Shown here: positions 57,575-64,000 of the stretch, in pieces
Layout of the letters: each line of letters begins with the position of its first letter
How positions within the stretch are numbered: position 1 is the first letter of the stretch
NCBI RefSeq assembly: GCF_000002595.2
Contig: NC_057006.1
Coordinates: 6,527,512-6,591,511, forward strand
Source: Chlamydomonas reinhardtii
Taxonomy: Eukaryota > Chlorophyta > Chlorophyceae > Chlamydomonadales > Chlamydomonadaceae
Length of the DNA: 64,000 nt
Direction: 5' to 3'
Notes under the pieces: model-generated
Seen by the model: only the letters and a program-made list of their open reading frames with translations
Told to the model about the DNA's origin: nothing
The model's database searches: none
Translations under genes and position numbers: made by a program

Positions 57575-57678
57575 ACACCGACGAGACCAAGGCCAAGATA
57601 TTGAAGAAGCGCAAGGGTCACGAGCACACCGACGAGGCCAAGGCCAAGATGTCGGCGGCCAAGGAGCGTCGCGTCTAG
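57559..57678 (+). pseudogene. NUMOD3-like modular DNA-binding fragment
   Basis: The plus-strand frame reads KGKKHTDETKAKILKKRKG followed by HEHTDEAKAKMSAAKERRV and a stop at 57676-57678. This is two tandem copies of the G-x-x-H-[ST]-x-E-x-K-x-K-[IM] pattern of NUMOD3, a DNA-binding module attached to homing endonucleases and also found in some algal nuclear proteins. There is no start codon and the frame closes at 57505, so it is either a gene fragment or the last exon of an unrecognised gene. A TGTAA lies about 390 nt downstream. Confidence 0.5.
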
Positions 57679-57731
57679 GCGCTGCATGGGAGAGCAGTGA
57701 CGGGCGGGGGGCCCAGGGGGGGAGCTGTGCT

Positions 57732-57890
57732 TGATAGGTGCGGGGTTCAGGTTGAGGGTTTCAAATGCAGGTGGAGGCTCGGGCCTGGTAGGTGCAGGGT
57801 TTAGGCTCGGGCTTGGCAGGTGCCGGATTCAGAGTTTCGGGCGCTGGAGGTGCATGGTCGGGCTTGGTAGGTGTGGCTTCGGGGAGCCCA
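57732..57890. repeat. Degenerate minisatellite
   Basis: About five diverged units of roughly 30 bp with the core GGTAGGTGCAGGGTTTAGGC and variants (ggcaggtgccggattcag, ggaggtgcatggtcggg). Confidence 0.6.
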
Positions 57891-58310
57891 CGGCTGGTGT
57901 GTGGCCGGAAGCAGTATCCCGAGCCTACCACATCCAAGAAACTGACTGGTTGCAGCTGAATGACCCGCGAGCGGACTGGGTGGCTTGCTGGGTGGCGTGA
58001 AAGCTGGCGCGCAGGGCACAACGACTGTATTACTGACGGGCTTAGAAATGGAGCGCTTTGCACCAGCTATATGTAATCTATGACTGGCATGGGGGACTTG
58101 TCTGGACTTATCGACTGAACTGTGGGAGGGCTGCATGGGCCAGCAGCGTGCCTAGCAGCCCCATGTCTGCATCGTGGCTTTTAAATACAGCATGTAGTAT
58201 GCTTATGCTTTGTACTATATCTACATGCGACCAGAAAACACGCGAGCGTTGAGAAGCAACCATCGGCACCACATCGCCGGACTTGCACTGCAACCAACGC
58301 CACATCGCTC

Positions 58311-60347
58311 ATGCATAATTCGGTGTATAGAAGCCCGCGCCATGCACAGGTGAGCGCACTTGGCCGGCCCTGTGCGCTGCGGGTACCTGCGTATTGGGCC
58401 CGGCCACACCCTCACCCTCGGCGCGCCCAGCCACTCGCCGCGCTCCCGGAAATCAGCCCCGCAGCTGCAGCCGCAGCTTTCGTGCTCGGTCTGCCAGCTT
58501 CAGTCCTCATCGATGAAGCTATTGACAGCGCCTCACCGCGTGTAAAATCCATTGCGAACGAAACTAGCGCTAATGGTGGGTTGCTGCTGCGGTTCCACCC
58601 GGGCAGTGTTGTGGTCATGAATTTGCATTAAGGTACGGTAAGTGTCGTATACTGGTAGATCCAGTGCTACGTACAGCATACTGCATGCACTCCTGACTGC
58701 CGCGCCTCTTGTACGCAGGCGTCCGCATGTTTGTGGCGCGCCCTCCGGTGCCAGCTGGTGGCGGCGGGCCCACGAAGCGCCCTGCGGTCATCCTGATCCA
58801 CCAGATCCTGGGACTGCAGCGGCGAGAGGTAAGACCCGCGACTGAAACGGAGGGTCACGCCCGCGTGCGTGACACCCTGGGTACATTTCGCCAATTACCG
58901 TATGGCACCACGGTAAGTAGGACCCCACCAGACAACGGCGGCCTTGGGCCCCAGGACGGGGCCTCTCCTAAGGGTCCTCATGCAGCTAGCATAGGGCTGA
59001 CGTTGGGTCGAAGTGCAAGACGTCCGCCTGATACCCACAGGCTGATCTGGCCGCTGCGCTGGCAGCTCAGGAGGGAGTGGTGGCGGTGGCTCCGGACTGC
59101 TTCCAGGGCCAGTCCACGCTCTGGCCCTTCCGAGCCATCACCCTGGGCTTCAAGTGAGTAGACTCCCTCACGCAGGATTGTGGGCGCTGCTACCGCCGCT
59201 TTCTGTTGTAGGTTCAGGGATTCGGCGCAGGGACCGTACGTATGGTGCAGCGGAAAGCGCCAAGCGGGGGTTCTCCGCGTATGAAGCCTGCCGGACGGAT
59301 GCCCCTGATCACCACAACCGTGAAGACCCCTGCGCACTTGCCCCCTGACTGCAGATACGCACTGCGCGATGGCGCCAGCTGGGGAGTGGAGTCGGTGCAC
59401 GAGGCGGTGCGCTGGCTGCAGGCTCAGCCGGACGTGGACTCGGATCGCATCATCGTGGCGGGCTTCTGCTATGGTGGCGGCGCGGCGGTGCGCTACGCAG
59501 CAGCCTACCCAGGCGAGGTTAGCGCAGCGCGCGACGGTCGCTCCGCGACCCCGGCCTTGTGGTACCCTTACCTGGAGCTGTCGCTTCGTGACTGCGTCAG
59601 ATGAGGGAGCCGAGCCCCGTGGGCTCGCACTAGATGGAATTGGAGTTGACCATGTGCCGGAGGCTCCCCATGACACTCCCGGTACACTCACTCCCCAGCA
59701 CTCTTCCCCCCAAATAGGCGGCAGGGGTGGCAATCTTTTACGGACGCCCGCTTTTGGAGGTGCGGACCGCATGGGGCCTGACCTGAACACTACGGTATAT
59801 GGCTGTCCTGTTCCCCCCTGGCTTGTGCCGGAGAGGTGTGCTGCTTACCTGTCACCCCATAACGCTTCCGGCTCCCGCACAGGCGAGTGAGGTGGCCAAG
59901 CTGGGCCGTACGCCAGTCCTGGGACTGTATGGCACTCGGGACACGCAGTTCCCGGCCGCTATGCTCGACAAATTCCAGGTGGGGACCCTACCATGCTGTG
60001 CCATGAGGCTATGCCCACGGGCTATGCCGGACCTACCTGAACACACCGAATACTTCGCAACCAGCTTGCCCGACTCTATGAAATTGGCTATTCGCGTTGA
60101 TCGCCGACGTTCTACATTTCTACCCCGCTGTTCGATCTCTGCCTGTTGCCATACGTCTGCCCTGCAGGCGGACCTCAACGCTGCGGGTGTGCCGAACAGG
60201 CTGGAGCGGTTCGAGGGCGAGGGGCACGCCTTCATCAAGGAGGCGAAATCGGTGGAGGTGGGCGGTGCCGCCGGCCGTGCCTGGAGCCTCTTCTGCGCTT
60301 TCGTCCAAGATGTGGCCGCCGGTAGACCGGTGTCCGGACCCAAGTGA
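58311..60347 (+). CDS. Dienelactone hydrolase family protein, organelle-targeted (322 aa)
   Basis: Seven exons in phase: 58311-58575, 58719-58828, 59041-59153, 59355-59517, 59718-59759, 59883-59978, 60168-60347. The alpha/beta-hydrolase catalytic triad of the family is intact: Cys201 in GFCYGG, Asp251 in GTRDTQFP and His283 in GEGHAF. Other fold blocks are PAVILIHQILGLQ, GVVAVAPDCFQGQ and AAGVAIFYGRPLLE (from a 42-nt exon). Dienelactone hydrolases open cyclic lactone esters; plant and algal members have mostly unknown substrates. The first 50 residues are Arg/Pro/Ala-rich with no acidic residue (MHNSVYRSPRHAQVSALG), which suggests import into plastid or mitochondrion. A donor-like site inside this leader (after HAQ) could give a shorter form. 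Confidence 0.87.
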
Positions 60348-61094
60348 CCGGCAAGGGTTTGGCTGATGACCCGTGTGCATACGGACAGCCGGACGAAGGC
60401 CGTGGACTGAAGATGTTTGCGGGGGGCGGCAGCGAGAGGCATTTGTATGTGTGATTTCCAGCACTGTGATGCGAAGGGCTTGCCGTTTGGTGGTCGGGTC
60501 CTGCATTACCGTACTTTGCAGAGCCGCAGCACGTGTTAGTCAGGAGGTCGAATGTCCGGACAGCCGGACACGCTTCGGTTGGGTGGCAAACGTCTCACAG
60601 TATGCTGACGGCTATTGAAGTTACGGTACACGATTGCATAATGACGCACTCGCAGGTGCTGCGTGCGCGCTCTGAGCCAGGCGCCGCAGATGTCACGCGG
60701 CGAGTTATCGGCTGCAGCACCAAGCGGTTAACGCTGACGTAACTATTCGCCCGTCCATTGCTTGACACGCTTAAGGACTGCCGAGCAGATTTCGCATAAG
60801 GTTTGATGCTTTCTATCGGGCTCTAGAGCCCTGGGGCTGGGGACTCGAGGGCAAGTGCATCAGGACCCGGTGACAGCGCACCCGCCGGTTGATGATGAAA
60901 CACGACAACCCCATAATACACGTTCATATTGTCAACTTATACAAATGCAGTAGTTTCTAGCGCGCAAATACGCGTTACCGCTCGAGCTGAACGCTGTTTC
61001 CTTTGTTGCGGCTTGTTGCGCTCGCTCTATTGTTGTTCCGATGGCGAGTCTATAACATTTGCACTCTGGGCTTTGCTATACAAGCCCAGAGTAA
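60348..61094. other. Intergenic region, no gene seen
   Basis: 747 bp between two rightward genes: 3' UTR of the hydrolase and promoter of the papain-like gene. AT content rises towards 61050. No TGTAA or other element stands out. Confidence 0.35.
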
Positions 61095-63975
61095 ATGAAA
61101 ATGCGCGCCGAGCTCTTGGTTTTCTTGCTGGTGCTGGCAGCAAGCGAGCTTGCCGCCGCTGGCGCTGGTTCATTGGCGTCGGGCTCTGATGGTAAGCTTT
61201 CCGCACTCTTATGCATCGTTTCGCGCACAGTAGGAGATTTGCGAGTCATGCGAGTCGTAAAGTTTGCCGATTGAGCAGGTTTGCCGGCGCAGACTATAAG
61301 CAAGCACTTTTTGTCAGACGCATTGCTCGGCATATCCCGCGATCATCATCACCACCGGCGCTACCAAATCCACTGACAAATCTTCTGCTGTGCAGGAGCC
61401 TGGCGCAAGCTCCACCTGGGCAACCGTGCCGCTATGGAAACAAGCCGCAGTAACAAAGCAGCTTCTGCACAGGGCGAGCGACAGCCCGCCTTCCAGGGTG
61501 CGAAGAGAGGAGTAGGGAGCCGTGGCGTGCGGCCGACCGGCAAGGCAGCCGCAACCGGAGGTGGCACCAGCAAAGCCGCGACGCGCGTCATCTTAGCGGA
61601 GCGACAGACGCTTTCCATATCCATCGATCCGGAGCCTGGCACAGCTGCCACTATCGCACCGACGCCCGCCGCCGCCGAGGCTGGTAGATCGCAGCTTCCC
61701 GCCTCTGCGCCCACCAGCGCGGGCCCCCTTCCCCGCTCGTCTGCACCCCAGCCCGCAGACCCCGCGCAATCTTCGCCCCAGTCTTCCCCACCGCCTTCCC
61801 CGCTACCACAGCCCTCGCCACCGCAGTTCATCCTCGCGGATGACGGCTACTACTTTTTCGAGGGCACGGGGCCGGCAGTCCTCACGCCAGCGAAGCGGCC
61901 CGCGTCGAGGCCCCCGCCGAAACCACCTACAGCCAAAAAGCCAGTTGTCCGGAAGTCGCCGGCCGCCAAGAAATCACCCAAGCCCCTTGTGATGCCGTCC
62001 CTCAGCCCCAGCCCTGGTGGTGGTCCCGGTGCCTCTGGGAAGCTCCCCAACCCCGTGCTTCCGCCCAATCCGCCCGACTTCAGCTCCGGCCCAACAGTTG
62101 CCACCCCCAGCACCGTGCCAGGGACGGACCCTATTCCCGTTCCCAGCCCCAGTCCAGTGGCTGATGGTCAGACGGATGACCGGCAGGCGGAACTCCCAGC
62201 ACTTCCACAGCCGCTGGCGTCACCGCGGCCGCCGCCTCCGGCGCCCCCGCCGCCGCTGGTGCCGCCGCCGGGAACCACTTCAGGTGCCTGGCCGCTGCCC
62301 TTGCCAGTGCCACTGCCTGCTCAGTGGGACTCGCGGGACAAGCGCTTGACTGCAGGCGTCAACGTTGTCAGCCGCGTGCGGTTCCAGGTGCGCGGGTGGG
62401 CATCTGCAATCTTGCGTTACATGTCTGATGAGGGTCCATAATGTAGTGCTTGGCGGCCTAGGCCGCAACGGCCGCTGACTTGGTGCGTGCAGTCCTTCGG
62501 CATCCCCAAGCCTTTCTCTTTCGGTTGAATGGGCCTTGTCACTGACTGGCAGTGCTAAAACCTGTCTACCCATGTCCGCTATTCCCCTCCGCAGGCCTCC
62601 TGCAACGCTTGCGTGGCTTTCACAGTCATCGCTGCCGCTGAGTCCGCCTACGCCCTGGGCGCACGCCGTGCCGCCACGTACCTGGACTTCTCAGAGCAGG
62701 CGCTGTTCTTCTGCAATAACGACATCGCCGCCCGCCCGCCCGACTGCAACGCGGGCTGGGTGCTGCCGGACGCGCTGCATGTACTGAGCCAGCGGGGCGT
62801 ACGGCAGGAGCGGTGTTACGTGTACGACGTGACACGTGGTGCCGCCGTGTGTGGCCCGGCAGGGGCGGAGGAGCGTGACACCCTGCCAGGTGGCGAGGAC
62901 GCCAACAGCAGCAGTGGCACCAGCAGTGGCACCAGCGGCAGTGGCGACAGTGGCAGCAGCAGTGGCGCTGGCAGCAGTACGGCGGCCGGCGCGGCGGCGC
63001 CGTCTGTTTGCGATTCGGTGCCTGGTCGATGGGAGGTGGTGGCGCGGGAGTGGTACGGCGTGGAGTCGGCCAACGCCACGGCGGCCAAGGAGATGGTGGC
63101 GGGCACCGGCAGTGCCATGACGTGCTTCAAGCTGTATGCAGACATGTACAGGTGTGTGTAGAAACATACAGGGCGTTTCGTTAATGTGTGTATGTGAATG
63201 TGTGGGTGCAGATGTGTGGCGTGTGCGTTCATTGGGTGTGTGGCGCTATGAGGATACAACTATTGTCAGCGTCCTACCTCCGCATGGGTTTTTTCCTCGT
63301 AAGCACGCTTGTCTTGCCCCCAGTCGTACGCGTACCGTACCTGAAATCGTTCACGGTACGCCTGTGAAGGCCACCTCCGAAGCGAAGGCCGTTCACTATT
63401 TCAGCTCGTAACGTGATCGCACTCCTTACAGTCGTGCATCTGCATCTCTCGCGCTCTCAACCTCACTCACGCTCCCGTGCTTTCATGTGCTCCCCCACAG
63501 CCACCCAGGCGGCGTGTACCGCTGGGATGGCGAGTCGGCGTGGCTGGGCTGGCACTGCGCGCAGCTGGTGGGCTGGAGCGACGACGGCGGCTGGTGGCTG
63601 TTCAAGAGCTCCTGGGGCACTGAGGTGGCGGACAAGGGCTTCTTCAAGGTGGGCGTGGGTTTGGGGAACAGCAGGCAGTGGCCGCAGCTGCCATCGGGTC
63701 GGCTTGATGGCAGGCGGCGCAGCAGCTGGAGTGGCCTGGCTTTTGGCAGGCGGTGGCTGCCGCGGTGTCCGCCGTTTTGCTGCCCGCTCTGCTCTTCAGT
63801 GCGTGCATCAAACGTGCATCAACCCGTACTTCGTATGTCTGGTGGCCCACATGGCCTGGCCTGCCCATGTGTCTGAAGACTCTCAACCGCGTCCTCGTGT
63901 GGCCCTCCGCAGGTGGCGTACGGCGAGGCTGAGGTGCTGGCATGGGGCGTCTACGGCCTCATCTGGCGGCCGTGA
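61095..63975 (+). CDS. Secreted papain-like (C1A) cysteine peptidase homolog with proline-rich region (618 aa)
   Basis: Five exons in phase: 61095-61191, 61396-62387, 62595-63151, 63501-63648, 63913-63975. A signal peptide (MKMRAELLVFLLVLAAS) starts the protein. About 250 residues rich in Pro, Ser and Ala follow, with PPSP and PPPP runs like algal hydroxyproline-rich wall proteins. The peptidase unit has the oxyanion Gln363 (VRFQ), nucleophile Cys369 (SCNACVAF, compare SCGSCWAF), SEQALFFC (compare SEQxLVDC), His567 (GWHCAQLVGW) and FKSSWGTEVADKGFF (compare KNSWG). Ser585 stands where the catalytic Asn is expected, so activity may be reduced. A Ser/Gly/Thr-rich insert splits the domain between the nucleophile and the His. 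An extracellular or vacuolar location is likely. Confidence 0.85.
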
Positions 63976-64000
63976 GAGGCGGGACCCAGGAGCAAAGTGC

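Larger units (their letters stand above)
57332..58310. other. Intergenic region with palindrome, NUMOD3-like fragment and degenerate repeat
   Basis: 979 bp between uL5m and the hydrolase gene. It contains the three features listed separately and a TGTAA at 58072-58076 (+). No complete gene seen. Confidence 0.4.

Overview
The window looks like nuclear DNA of a Chlamydomonas-type (volvocine) green alga. The coding sequence is GC-rich and most genes have many short introns with GTGAGT/GTGCGT-type donors. Alanine/glycine-rich low-complexity inserts interrupt conserved proteins. Several genes are followed by TGTAA, the polyadenylation signal typical of Chlamydomonas. The gene content fits a ciliated, photosynthetic eukaryote: two cilium/centrosome proteins (CCDC77, B9D2), plastid ribosomal protein bS10c, a lumen-targeted small protein, a probably organellar methionine sulfoxide reductase B and mitochondrial uL5m, next to ordinary eukaryotic machinery (RBBP5/SWD1 of COMPASS, Elongator ELP4, a TBC1D13-type Rab-GAP). 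All exon chains were joined by eye from splice sites and reading phase; most close without a phase error.

Layout. 1-3.8 kb: 5' part of an unidentified coiled-coil protein gene (-). 4.35-5.0 kb: small lumenal protein (+). 5.7-6.6 kb: small membrane protein with a GC-AG intron (-). 7.0-9.6 kb: CCDC77 (+). 10.3-13.6 kb: patatin-like lipase with a targeting-peptide exon (+). 14.6-17.8 kb: three LOTUS-like repeats plus a degenerate EXD1-like exonuclease fold (+). 18.3-21.2 kb: GH37 trehalase (+). 22.3-23.4 kb: bS10c (-). 24.1-27.5 kb: TBC1D13 (-). 28.0-32.6 kb: RBBP5 (+). 33.4-34.6 kb: small basic protein (-) whose intron carries a copied TBC1D13 3' end. 35.1-37.0 kb: MSRB (-). 37.2-40.5 kb: zinc-finger protein (+). 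40.5-43.4 kb: gene-poor, anomalous DNA. 43.4-46.3 kb: kinase-like protein without a visible 5' end (+). 46.4 kb: a 112-bp perfect palindrome. 47.4-50.1 kb: ELP4 (-). 50.7-51.7 kb: B9D2 (+). 52.3-55.0 kb: CANIN/SLF2-like protein (-). 55.3-55.7 kb: MITE-like inverted-repeat element. 55.8-57.3 kb: uL5m (+). 57.5-57.7 kb: palindrome plus NUMOD3-like fragment. 58.3-60.3 kb: dienelactone hydrolase (+). 61.1-64.0 kb: secreted papain-like protein (+).

The genes do not form one pathway. Several are divergent pairs sharing short intergenic promoters: coiled-coil/lumenal, membrane protein/CCDC77, TBC1D13/RBBP5, MSRB/zinc finger, ELP4/B9D2 and SLF2-like/uL5m. I found no clear new multi-gene system. The most unusual items are the LOTUS-repeat/exonuclease-fold protein, the intron-borne TBC1D13 copy, the large palindrome and the NUMOD3-like fragment.
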